Assembly (NCBI GenBank): GCA_963719285.1
Contig: CAVRBO010000002.1
Coordinates: forward strand, 150,967 to 214,966
DNA from: C-114 sp963719285
GTDB taxonomy: Bacteria; Chloroflexota; Limnocylindria; Limnocylindrales; CSP1-4
Length of the DNA stretch: 64,000 bases
Reading direction: 5' to 3'
Shown here: piece by piece, positions 8,393 to 16,403 of the stretch
How the letters are laid out: each line of letters opens with the position of its first letter
Position numbering within the stretch: the stretch's first letter is position 1
The notes under the pieces: model-generated
What the model saw: only the letters and a program-made list of their open reading frames with translations
The model's database searches: none
What the model was told of the DNA's origin: nothing
Program-made: the position numbers and the translations under genes

Positions 8393-9172
8393 ATGGATCG
8401 AAGCCGTATCTACCCCGGACTCCTCCTCGTCGTCGTCCTCGCGCTCGGCGGAGCATGCGCTGGGGAGGCTCAACCCTCGATCGCGAGTCCTTCGATGCCC
8501 GGCGTGGCCGCCGCGACGCACCGGCCGGGCGAGCCGATCGGTCCCGGGGTACGACCGAACGCCGTGGCGTGCCGACAGGTCCTCACCGCCGACCTGGGCG
8601 CCGCCAAGCGACTTCGCGCGGAGCTTGGGGTCGAGCAGATCCCGGGGACGGATGTCGCGGTCCTCGCCGCATCGGTCGATCCAAGGTCCGATGTGTCCGC
8701 GCTCGGCATCCCACTCACGCCCGCAGAGCTCGTAGCCCTTCACGAAAGCGGCATCTACATCGATCGTGCGAGTCCGCTCACGTTGTGGGTCCAGGCCGCC
8801 GAGCCGGGGCGTTTCGGCGGTATCTGGATCGACCCCCCGGGGAGCGGGCGATACGTGGTCGGCATCCTGGACACCGATCCGACAGCGCTTGCCCTGGCGC
8901 GCTGCTTCGATGCCGGCCTGGACGTCCGCTACGTGGCGGCTCGCGCGTCCTTGGCGGACGAAAACGCCCTCCTGGCGCGCATCCTGGCCGACTTCGAGGA
9001 GCTCAGCTCGAGCGGCATCAAGATCGTGGGCGTAGGCGTCGGGGTGCGGGCCGCCGAGATGGTCGTCATCGTCGGAGTCACCGGCGTGACCGATGAGATC
9101 CGGGCCGGGCTTGTCGCCCGCTACGGAGACGCGATCGTCGTCGAGGAGCAGGGGCCGATCACGCCGGCCTGA
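8393..9172 (+). CDS. exported protein with a segment resembling protease prodomains
   Basis: A 259-residue protein with a signal peptide (LLLVVVLALGGAC, possibly a lipobox). The middle part, GRFGGIWIDPPGSGRYVVGILD, resembles the pattern of alpha-lytic protease/streptogrisin prodomains, in which an aromatic-Ile-Asp strand precedes a hydrophobic strand. No protease domain follows, so it would be a free-standing prodomain-like protein. The end (VEEQGPITPA) is also seen in related exported proteins. It lies between two att scars and may be cargo of an old integration. Function not established. Confidence 0.6.
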   Translation: MDRSRIYPGLLLVVVLALGGACAGEAQPSIASPSMPGVAAATHRPGEPIGPGVRPNAVACRQVLTADLGAAKRLRAELGVEQIPGTDVAVLAASVDPRSDVSALGIPLTPAELVALHESGIYIDRASPLTLWVQAAEPGRFGGIWIDPPGSGRYVVGILDTDPTALALARCFDAGLDVRYVAARASLADENALLARILADFEELSSSGIKIVGVGVGVRAAEMVVIVGVTGVTDEIRAGLVARYGDAIVVEEQGPITPA

Positions 9173-9598
9173 AGACGAGGAACGTCCACCGGCGAAGAGG
9201 ATCGAAGACGACCGAGTATCCTGCGCAAGCCGAACGTGATCGGACGGGGCGTAGCGTAGTCTGGCAACGCGCGTGCTTTGGGAGCCGCAGGGGGTGGGAG
9301 CGGTGAAGCCTGATTGCTCGCGAGCACGGTCCATGGAGCGGTGGAGGCGCCGATTATCCTGCGGATATGGGCGAGACGCGAGGCTTATCTCGCGTGGCCA
9401 GGACGCGCTGTGCGGCCCGGCGAGAGCCATCGACGGTGCGCTTGGATAAGGGGATCGGACTCGGGGACATATCAAAGGCTGGCGCCATTGTCTTGGATTG
9501 GCCAGTGTCCCACCGAGCCATAGCAAAGCCCAGTTCAACAGCGCGTACCCTCGGTCCGCCTTGTCAAAGCAACGGACCACATGTTTTAATAAGACATC
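9173..9598. other. gene-free stretch holding an att repeat and a promoter
   Basis: No credible gene. It contains att copy 1 and, at its right end, a sigma70-like promoter for the Fic gene: TTGTCA at 9561-9566 and TTTAAT at 9585-9590, spaced by 18 bases. The bases 9581-9597 form an imperfect palindrome (ATGT...ACAT) overlapping the -10 box, a possible operator. Confidence 0.5.
9241..9360 (+). repeat. att repeat copy 1: tRNA-Pro(UGG) 5' half plus element DNA
   Basis: Positions 9245-9285 match the first 41 bases of the intact tRNA gene at 16086 with one mismatch, stopping in the anticodon arm. The following ~75 bases are not tRNA but are almost identical to those after the second copy at 10974. 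This is the expected left junction of an element that recombined in the tRNA anticodon region. Confidence 0.85.
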
Positions 9599-10805
9599 AT
9601 GAGCGACCACGCCGCCCCCTCCCGTGCCATTCGCGCTGGGCGCTTCATTCGCCAGCCGGCTGGCTACACGGCCTTCGTGCCCACCCCGCTACCACCGGAC
9701 CCCTTGATCGATCTTGGCCGACTCTCGGCTCTGCTGTCGTCGGCCGACCAGGCGTTGGTCGGGTTGATGGGGTCTTGGTTGAGCCCTTCGGAACCCTGAG
9801 CTGTTCGTGGCCATGTATGTGCGGCGAGAGGCCGTCCTCAGCTCACAGATCGAAGGGACGCAAAGCACGCTGGACGACGTGCTGGCCTACGAGCTCGACG
9901 CCAATCGGACGCAGCTGCCGGGGGACGTCGGCGAGGTGGTGAACCACGTCGCAGCGATGAACTACGGCCTCCAACGCCTCGAAGCACTCCCGTTGTCCAA
10001 TCGGCTGATCAAGGAGATCCACGAGCGACTGATGCGGGACGTCCGTGGTGCGGAACGGAGCCCGGGTGAGTTCCGACGAACCCAGAACTGGATCGGGCCG
10101 AGCGGAGGCAGCCTGGCGAATGCAGCGTTTGTCCCGCCGCCCGTTCACGAGATGGAGACCGCCATGGGGGATCTCGAGAAGTTCCTGCACGAGCCCGGAG
10201 ATCTACCCCGACTCGTGCACGCCGGCCTGGCGCACGCCCAATTCGAAACGATTTACCCGTTTCTCGACGGCAACGGGAGGGTCGGTCGCCTCCTGATCAC
10301 GTTCCTGCTCGTCCACGGCGGAGTGCTGCATCGGCCCCTGCTCTATCTGAGCTATTTCCTGAAGCGGCATCGCAGCGAGTACTACGACCGACTCATGGCG
10401 GTTCGGCAAGACGGCGATTGGGAGAGCTGGCTCGGATTCTTTCTCCGCGGAGTAGCCGAAACTGCCAACGAAGCCACGAGCACCGCTGGGGCGATCGTCG
10501 CGCTCCGTGACCATCACCGAGCGCTTGCGAGTGATCTCGGCGCGCACGGCATCCAGCTACTTGACCACCTCTTCGCGCAACCCCTCCTGAATGTGAACGC
10601 CGTCGGGGCGGCGTTGGCGATTTCGTGGCCGACGGCGAACAAACTGGCGCAAGCGTTCACAGAACGCGGGATCCTCGACGAGGCCACCGGGTTCCGGCGG
10701 AATCGCGTATTTCGCTACAGCCCGTACCTCGCGCTGTTCCGGGACCCGGCGCCGATGGTCGATTCCGAAGCGGCTGCTGAGACGAGCGAACTGGAACGGC
10801 GATAG
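9599..10805 (+). pseudogene. Fic/DOC family protein with C-terminal winged helix, frameshifted
   Basis: Fic proteins transfer AMP or other groups from nucleotides onto targets. Residues 1-60 (AGRFIRQPAGYTAFVPTPLPPDP) are in one frame, ending at 9799. The rest continues from about 9783 in another frame (NPELFVAMYVRREAVLSSQIEGT). A one-base indel near 9780 therefore splits the gene. The inhibitory SxxxEG motif (SSQIEG) is present. The active loop reads YPFLDGNGRVGR: Tyr replaces the catalytic His of HPFxxGNGR. A winged helix occupies the last 80 residues. The Tyr is one base change from His. Whether the indel is real or a sequence error is unknown. Confidence 0.85.
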
Positions 10806-11340
10806 AGCGCGCGATCGTGCGCTCCTGGCCGCGTCCCTCCGTCGCCAAGCACGTGCGATATGCGCAGCACGTACGCTGTGGGCGGTGAAGCGTCGGTTTC
10901 TCGTCGCGACACCCGGAGGGGGCGGTGTCTGGACGACGGTGGGCCCGAGTAACATGTGATATTCACGTTCGGTCGGACGGGGCGTAGCGTAGCCTGGCAA
11001 CGCGCGTGCTTTGGGAGCCGCAGGGGTGGGAGCGGTGAAGCCTGATCACTCGCGAGCACGGTCCATGGAGCGGTGGAGGCGCCGACTATCCTGCGATACG
11101 CCGACTTGGGCGGGGCGAGCGGAATCGCCTTGATGACCTCTTGCAGAGTAGACGAACGCGGGCCCCTGAAACGCGGATTCGGTTCGAGGCGACCTGCGAC
11201 TCCGGCCTAGCGACCACCGGGGCGGGTTGAAAACCGATCGACTGTGTCGACGGGAACTCAGCGCGGACCTGGCTGTGGTCGGAATTCGTCAGTTGCACAA
11301 ATGGGTGCACCGCCTACGCCGGCTGAGACCTGGACGGCCG
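10806..11340. other. gene-free stretch with att copy 2
   Basis: Contains att copy 2 (10974-11093). The left part (about 10845-10970) shares short words such as GCGGTGAAG with the region just upstream of the intact tRNA (about 16000-16080). This suggests it is the element-borne end with a tRNA promoter. The right part, 11100-11340, shows nothing recognisable. Confidence 0.4.
10974..11093 (+). repeat. att repeat copy 2: tRNA-Pro(UGG) 5' half plus element DNA
   Basis: Positions 10978-11018 are identical to the first 41 bases of the tRNA at 16086, ending in the anticodon arm. The next ~75 bases match att copy 1 with few differences. The direct orientation of the two copies and the intact tRNA indicates two tandem integrations. 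Confidence 0.87.
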
Positions 11341-11580
11341 TCAGTGTCCCGTCGCGTTGAACCAGGCACCGAACAGAGTTCCGCCTTCGCGAAGCCGTTC
11401 CTGCTCGTCCTGGTTCAGCTCCTTGACCTCGCGGGGGGCTAGCCGGGCACGACAATCATCACAGAGGAATACAGAGTGCTGATCGGGCCCTGCGAGCCTC
11501 TTCCTGCTCGAATAGAGAGGGCTACCAACCGCGGTCTCTTCACCGCAGGCGATGCACGGATCAGTGGCCATTTGCGCCAT
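11341..11580 (-). CDS. small zinc-ribbon protein
   Basis: A 79-residue protein with two Cys pairs (CIACGEE near residue 9 and CDDCRARL near residue 41), spaced as in a zinc ribbon, followed by a charged helix (KELNQDEQERLREGG). Starts at 11631, 11580 or 11571 are possible; the shortest keep the ribbon at the N-terminus. Likely a DNA- or protein-binding accessory gene of the integrated element. Confidence 0.55.
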   Translation of the reverse strand: MAQMATDPCIACGEETAVGSPLYSSRKRLAGPDQHSVFLCDDCRARLAPREVKELNQDEQERLREGGTLFGAWFNATGH

Positions 11581-11674
11581 GTCCTTCCCAGCCAACCGTG
11601 TCCGGTCGAGGTGACTGTCTGCGGTCTGCATTGTTGCTCGGGCGGCGTCGTCGACCTCCCATGCAACGTGCCGC

Positions 11675-12736
11675 TCAATGAGTGTAAGGAAAGTACCACA
11701 TGCATTCGACTACCGCTGGATCACCAAAGACCATGATATGGGCGGCACCCGACAGTTGGCTGACGATGACATTTGGATAGTACGAGTCGATCGCGATCCC
11801 AGTCGATGTTGAGACAGACTTGCCGATGCTGTGCCGATAGATGTCGTAGCTTCCACCAGATCTGCAGGATTGCGGCGGGTACATGGTGATAGCCGTCCGA
11901 TAGAGATACGTCTGGTGCCACGCGTAGTTCTCGTAGTACATGTATTCGTAGAGCCAATAGGACCGTGGAGGCGCTTCGTAATAGTCGTCCTGAAGCCGGT
12001 AGGTATATGCGTCACTAGTCCGGTACCCACTATCGCCGAAGTACGGTCCCATGTCCAGGGGAGCCAGTCCGAGGCTCTTCTGAGCGAGCGGTGTCGAGCG
12101 CTCGGTTGTGCCCCCAGAACGCGTCTGAGTCGGAGCAGACAGACTGCGCGTCATCGTTAGAAGATCCGGCAGCAGAGCCTCCACGAACGTCGCGGGGTCC
12201 TGGAATGTGCCGCGGCCCTCCAGCGTGAGTCCAAGGGGCTGTCCGTTGCTCAGGACAAGGACGATCAATTCCCGCTGGCCACCTGGATCCCCGACTTCAT
12301 AGACGTAGCCACCTGGCGCCTGCTGCACGAGATCGAAGTCCACGTCAATGCTCTTCCATAGCGCGAGGACCTTTGACACCCAGTCCGAGAGGGTCCCGCT
12401 CTCCTCGAACAACTCATAGTTGGCGACGGTGACACCGTACTTGGCCTCTGCTTTGGACAAGGTCTCGAGATTGACTACGGACAGAATGAGTCGATCGCCG
12501 CGGCCTGTAGGATCGGGCGAAACGAACGCGCGCTGGTCCCCGAGGTCCATCGGCGTCCATGACGCTGGACGGAGCATCTCGAAACCATGGCGCGTATCAA
12601 GCTCATTAACGAACGCGCCGACCAGTGGACTCGATGCAGCTGGCCCGGCGCCAACGACCGGTTGAGCTGCCCAACTCCCAAGCGCCAGGGCAAGAACTGT
12701 GATGGACGAGACGACGATTCGAACGCGGTTCACCAT
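11675..12736 (-). CDS. secreted protein of unknown function with Tyr-rich C-terminal part
   Basis: The 353-residue protein has a signal peptide (VRIVVSSITVLALALGSWAAQPVVGA). A globular domain to about residue 200 resembles the PsbP/LpqN-like fold of exported lipoprotein-type proteins (HGFEMLRPASWTPMDL, then LILSVVNLETLSKAEAKYG). The C-terminal half is unusually Tyr-rich (YRTSDAYTYRLQDDYYEAP). The ATG at 12736 gives a proper signal peptide; the ORF opens at 12835. Base composition is lower in GC than the neighbours, consistent with transferred cargo. Confidence 0.7.
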   Translation of the reverse strand: MVNRVRIVVSSITVLALALGSWAAQPVVGAGPAASSPLVGAFVNELDTRHGFEMLRPASWTPMDLGDQRAFVSPDPTGRGDRLILSVVNLETLSKAEAKYGVTVANYELFEESGTLSDWVSKVLALWKSIDVDFDLVQQAPGGYVYEVGDPGGQRELIVLVLSNGQPLGLTLEGRGTFQDPATFVEALLPDLLTMTRSLSAPTQTRSGGTTERSTPLAQKSLGLAPLDMGPYFGDSGYRTSDAYTYRLQDDYYEAPPRSYWLYEYMYYENYAWHQTYLYRTAITMYPPQSCRSGGSYDIYRHSIGKSVSTSTGIAIDSYYPNVIVSQLSGAAHIMVFGDPAVVECMWYFPYTH

Positions 12737-13058
12737 GATCTCGATCCCCCAATCTTCTGCATGACGAGATCCCAACAATCGTTCGTGGTCTGATCCGTCC
12801 ACGCCGAACCTGGACGTTAGGGGCTGAGATCGCAAGGGCCAAACCGCCCGAAGTCGCGGTCATTCCAAAGCCCGCCGGCCTGTTGGAGGACCGTGACACC
12901 CGCGCGCGGCCGCCTTCGCCAGCCCAAGGGACCCACGGGAAGTCCGAGTAGCGTTCAGCAGCCATTCACAGAAAGGAGGCGTCTCGGAGGGTTAGGAGGT
13001 CATGCGTCAGACGCGTTCAAAGTCGCATGGTCCGCTGGTCAAGGAAGATGTCGTCGAA

Positions 13059-13112
13059 TGCCCGCTCAGCCACCGGTGTCCGCTTAGCCATCGGTGCCCG
13101 CTCAGCCATCGG
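13059..13112. repeat. three tandem 18-base repeats
   Basis: Three head-to-tail units of 18 bases (consensus TGCCCGCTCAGCCATCGG) occupy 13059-13076, 13077-13094 and 13095-13112, with a partial fourth after them. Units differ at one to four positions. Confidence 0.8.
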
Positions 13113-13224
13113 TGCCCCGAATGGCATCGACCCGCGTACAGCGAAGCGAGTCGGGTTTCGGGCCCTCGCGCGCTTGAGCACGATCGGGTGTCGCGCTCGT
13201 CGTCACCCAAGTGTCACGTATGGT

Positions 13225-13260
13225 GTTACGGAGCACGTTACGGAGCGCGTTGCGAGACGC
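13225..13260. repeat. three tandem 12-base iteron-like repeats
   Basis: GTTACGGAGCAC, GTTACGGAGCGC and GTTGCGAGACGC lie head to tail. They are about 600 bases upstream of the Replic_Relax gene, so they could be binding sites for an initiator-type protein. Confidence 0.6.
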
Positions 13261-13868
13261 GACAGTGTCGCGGCTCGAGACACCCATCGCGTCGCCCCTG
13301 GCCCGGACCTCCATTCGGCCCGAGCATTGCTCAGCACGCCAGCTGAATCAATGACACACAATCTCGTACACGATGCCCCTTCCGCCCGGCGCCCTCCTCG
13401 GCTTAGCATCGAGGCTCGGCGGCTGACGCCTCGGTCGGTCGCCCGGTGCCGTCTCGGCGGGCTGAGCAGCATGCGCTGCGGTCCGCCGCGTCGACTGTGC
13501 CAGGAGTCACGCTCCTGCGGTCGCTGACGGCGCTCGGGTCGACGACTGCGGCGTCCGCGTCGCGACCGCTCCGAGGGAGCGGATCTACCTCGGGCTGGTC
13601 GTCCCAGGCGTGACGGCTCCCGAGAATGGATCCACTCCATCGGGCGGGAACGTGGCCAGTCCGCCGAAAACAGGTACGCACAGTCCCTACTTGAGGTCGC
13701 CCTCGACATGGTTCAGCCGCATCACGACCAGCAACAGTCCTGCTCACCGTCGCCCGCCCACAGTCGGGTGGCAGGGATAGGCTCCGCGATCGGGGTTTCG
13801 GGGCCCGGATCCCTGCCCCCGGTTTCGTGCGGGGGAATGGAGGACACGCGCCGAGACCCTACAGACCC

Positions 13869-14765
13869 ATGATCGGTGCGTTCACCTCCGCCCCCGCACC
13901 ATCCCGTCGGGTCATCGTCGATCCAGGCTTCCTGTCCACACGCGATCGCGCCGCTCTGCGCATCCTCTATCGCGCCGACATCGCGACGACCGCTCAGCTC
14001 ACCACCCTCGCCTACGCTCGTCGTCAAACCACCCAGGAACGTCTCGCCGTTCTCTATCGCGCCGGCTATCTCGAACGCGCGATCCTGCCTCCCTCCTCCC
14101 GCGGCGGTGCTCCCTACGCCTTTCGCATCTCCCCCCGCGGACGTCGTCGTCTCGGCTACGACCCGCTCACCCGATCCCGCGCCGGCACCCAGCTTCGCCA
14201 CAGCCTCAACGGGGTCGAGACGGTCTGCGCGCTTCTGAACGTGGGCGCCGGGGCGGCTGACCCGCTCGTCCAGGCTTGGCTCTCGGAGGTCATGGCCCAC
14301 GACCTCCTGCCCAAGGTCTACCCCGATGCCGTCGTTGTCCTCCAGGCACCGACGGGCTCGGCGGTCCTGTGTCTCGAGATCGACCAGAACACCGAGCGGG
14401 GTCCGGTCATTCGGGACAAGCTCGGCCGCTACGAGACCGCGCTCCGCTACGACAAAGCCGGCTGGCACCTCCTGTTCGTCGTCCCGTCGGCGGAGCGAGC
14501 GGGCTCCCTAGCCCGCACCGGCCACCTCAAAGGCGGTTACCCGGGGCTCGCCGGCCAGGCTTGGGCGCTCGTCCTGCCGGAGTTGCGGACCCGTGGCCTC
14601 GACGCCGGCGTCGTTGCCCTCAACCCGAATGTGGCGCGGACGACCCTCGGTGCGCTCCTCGTCGACCCGACGCCGCGGCGCTGCCCCACCCCGGTGGGCA
14701 CCGACGCCTGGCTCAAGGTCCTCGGCTTCGGCGGCAACGAGGACTTCACCGAGGCGCTGCGGTGA
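13869..14765 (+). CDS. replication-relaxation (Replic_Relax) family protein
   Basis: The 298-residue protein has an N-terminal winged helix (DRAALRILYRADIATTAQLTTLAYARRQTTQERLAVLYRAGYLER) and a C-terminal alpha/beta part with VYPDAVVVLQ and LCLEIDQNTERGPVIRDKLGRYE. The latter is the nuclease-like E-D-x-T/N pattern typical of this family in actinobacterial integrative elements and plasmids. Role: presumed replication or transfer initiation of the element. The ATG at 13869 or a GTG at 13827 are possible starts. The stop overlaps the next start in a GTGA arrangement. A second member of the family lies at 59140-60082. Confidence 0.83.
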   Translation: MIGAFTSAPAPSRRVIVDPGFLSTRDRAALRILYRADIATTAQLTTLAYARRQTTQERLAVLYRAGYLERAILPPSSRGGAPYAFRISPRGRRRLGYDPLTRSRAGTQLRHSLNGVETVCALLNVGAGAADPLVQAWLSEVMAHDLLPKVYPDAVVVLQAPTGSAVLCLEIDQNTERGPVIRDKLGRYETALRYDKAGWHLLFVVPSAERAGSLARTGHLKGGYPGLAGQAWALVLPELRTRGLDAGVVALNPNVARTTLGALLVDPTPRRCPTPVGTDAWLKVLGFGGNEDFTEALR

Positions 14766-15055
14766 GACGGAGCAGCCAGCGGGCCGCCTGGGGGCGCATC
14801 GGCGGCCTGACCACGAGCGCGCGGCTGGGCGGCGTGGCCATGACCGCACCCGCTCGCCGTGGCTTCTGGCGGCGTTTCGAGCGAGATGTCGACCCTGATG
14901 GCAGACTCGCCCCGGCCGAGCGCGCCACCCGCGCGAGCCAGCTCATGCGTGCCCACATGCTGCGCCTCGCCAAGTCCAGCGCGGAGGCGAGGGCATCGCG
15001 GAAGCGTGCCTCCCCAGGCCCTACCGTTCCTGGGACAGTCGATCGACAGGACTGA
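14762..15055 (+). CDS. small basic helical protein coupled to Replic_Relax
   Basis: A 97-residue protein starting at a GTG that overlaps the Replic_Relax stop. It has a RIGGLTTSAR-type segment and an amphipathic part, VDPDGRLAPAERATRASQLMRAHMLRLAKSS, a pattern seen in small proteins of actinobacterial mobile elements. Probably a DNA-binding or accessory factor. Its 3' end overlaps the convergent recombinase gene by about 35 bases. Confidence 0.65.
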   Translation: MRRSSQRAAWGRIGGLTTSARLGGVAMTAPARRGFWRRFERDVDPDGRLAPAERATRASQLMRAHMLRLAKSSAEARASRKRASPGPTVPGTVDRQD

Positions 15056-15968
15056 GCGCGCGCGCGGCCGCGATCGCCCGCTCCGCCCGCGTCGACGCCG
15101 CGTACCGCGCCACCATGTCGCGGCTCCGCCAGCCAACGACGGCCATGAGGTCGGTCTCCTGCATGCCCCCGGCCAGCATCATGTGGGCATAGGCGTGTCG
15201 GAACATGTGCGGGTGGATGCGCCCGGGAAGGCCGGCCTGGAGGCCGCGGTCCCGCACGAGCTCGGCCAGGCCGGACTCGGTGAGCCGGCCCTTCTTGCCG
15301 ATCCACAGCACGGCAAGGTCGGCCGCCGAGTGCTTGGCCCGAGCGCGGAGATAGCGATCCACGGCACGGACGGTCTGCGCCCCGAGCGGCACAAGACGGG
15401 TTCGACTGCCCTTCCCGGTCACGCGGAGGAGTCCCTGCTCGAGATCCACGTCCGCGACGCCAAGCTGTAGGACTTCGCCACGACGGGCCCCGGTATCCAT
15501 GAAGACCCGCAGAACGGCCTCGTCGCGTCGACCGGCGAACGTCTTGTCCCGCTCGCAGACGGCCAGGAGCGCCCGGAGCTCCGCCTCGCGCAACACGGGC
15601 GGTGGTTCCTCGGGCAATCGGGGCGGCTTCATCCGCTCCATCGGGTTGTCGCGGATCTCGCCTTCCTCGAGGAGCCAGCGGAAGAAGGCGTGGCAGCCGC
15701 GGTAGCGATTGTGGGCGGTCGCCGGCTTCCAGTGCTCGAGGATGTCGGTGATGAAGGCCTCGACATGCTCGCGGCGGATGCCGGCCGGCGAGGTCGGCAT
15801 GCCTTGCCACTCGAGGAACCGGCTCAGCTGCCCGACCGCCGTCGAGTAGGTCGAGATCGTCGCCGGGCTGATCCGCTGCGCTCGAAGATGGCGGCGCCAG
15901 CTCTCGAGCAGGCGGTCGAGCTCGGTCCGGGCCGTAGAATGGGGAGCGCCGGTAGGGGCTGCTTGCAT
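15021..15968 (-). CDS. tyrosine recombinase/integrase
   Basis: A 315-residue integrase with an N-terminal SAM-like core-binding domain (RTELDRLLESWRRHLRAQRISPATISTYSTAVGQL) and a catalytic domain. Catalytic residues visible: Arg in DTGARRGEVL, Lys in GKGSRTR, His-x-x-Arg in HMFRHAYAHMML, Trp in VGWRS (His/Trp position), and the nucleophile Tyr in MVARYAAST. ATG 15968 is preferred; a GTG at 16004 would add 12 residues. It lies about 120 bases from the intact tRNA-Pro(UGG), with scars of the same tRNA to the left, so it is the presumed integrase of this site. Confidence 0.92.
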   Translation of the reverse strand: MQAAPTGAPHSTARTELDRLLESWRRHLRAQRISPATISTYSTAVGQLSRFLEWQGMPTSPAGIRREHVEAFITDILEHWKPATAHNRYRGCHAFFRWLLEEGEIRDNPMERMKPPRLPEEPPPVLREAELRALLAVCERDKTFAGRRDEAVLRVFMDTGARRGEVLQLGVADVDLEQGLLRVTGKGSRTRLVPLGAQTVRAVDRYLRARAKHSAADLAVLWIGKKGRLTESGLAELVRDRGLQAGLPGRIHPHMFRHAYAHMMLAGGMQETDLMAVVGWRSRDMVARYAASTRAERAIAAARALSPVDRLSQER

Positions 15969-16085
15969 CGTTCGAGTTCCTGTTGTGAGTCCTGACGTGC
16001 GCACAGCATATGCGATACGAGCGGTGAAGGTCCAGCCTCTGCCAGCAGAACGTCGAGTATCCTGCGATATCCGCGTTCAAACGGA

Positions 16086-16162
16086 CGGGGCGTAGCGTAG
16101 CCTGGCAACGCGCGTGCTTTGGGAGCACGAGATCGTGGGTTCGAATCCCGCCGCCCCGACCA
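16086..16162 (+). tRNA. tRNA-Pro(UGG), intact, integration target
   Basis: A 77-base cloverleaf with acceptor stem CGGGGCG/CGCCCCG, discriminator A and encoded CCA. The anticodon stem CGTGC/GCACG encloses the loop TTTGGGA, giving anticodon TGG. The T-arm GTGGG-TTCGAAT-CCCGC is complete. The 5' 41 bases are duplicated at 9245 and 10978, so the present gene may be a hybrid with an element-supplied 5' half. Confidence 0.95.
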
Positions 16163-16403
16163 TCCCCTCCTCCTCCTCCCTCCTCTCCTCGGCGCACGGA
16201 TCCTCCGGTGCCGTTCCGCGGCGACTTCCGTTCCGCGGCGACTTCCGTTCCGCGGCGACGCCGCGGTGCGCGACCGGACCATTGACGTCTGCCCAGCTCG
16301 GCAGATGCCCTCGCCGTCCGCTGAAGGTCCTCTATCGGGTCCCCGATCCCCGGACTAGGTTGAATGACAACGGCCTTCGTGCCGCGCACCGATCGGTCGC
16401 ACC

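Larger units (their letters stand above)
12737..13868. other. long gene-free stretch with tandem repeats, candidate replication or transfer region
   Basis: About 1.1 kb with no believable gene lies immediately upstream of the Replic_Relax gene. It holds two sets of short tandem repeats (listed separately) and several GTCGCG/CGCGAC-type dyads near 13255-13290. Position and repeats suggest an origin-like or transfer region of the integrated element, but this is inference. Confidence 0.4.

Noticed and set aside
9245..9285. A second functional tRNA-Pro gene
   Set aside because: Only the first 41 bases match; no T-arm, 3' acceptor strand or CCA follows, so it is a fragment.
8159..9610. 483-residue minus-strand ORF
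   Set aside because: Opposite the secreted protein at 8393 and across an att repeat; composition is typical of antisense frames and no domain is visible.
13059..13112. Possible CRISPR array
   Set aside because: The 18-base units are directly adjacent with no spacers, so they are a plain tandem repeat. No other spaced repeats or cas genes were seen in the window.
14746..16389. 547-residue minus-strand ORF
   Set aside because: It overlaps the integrase in another frame and reads through the tRNA gene, so it cannot be a real protein.
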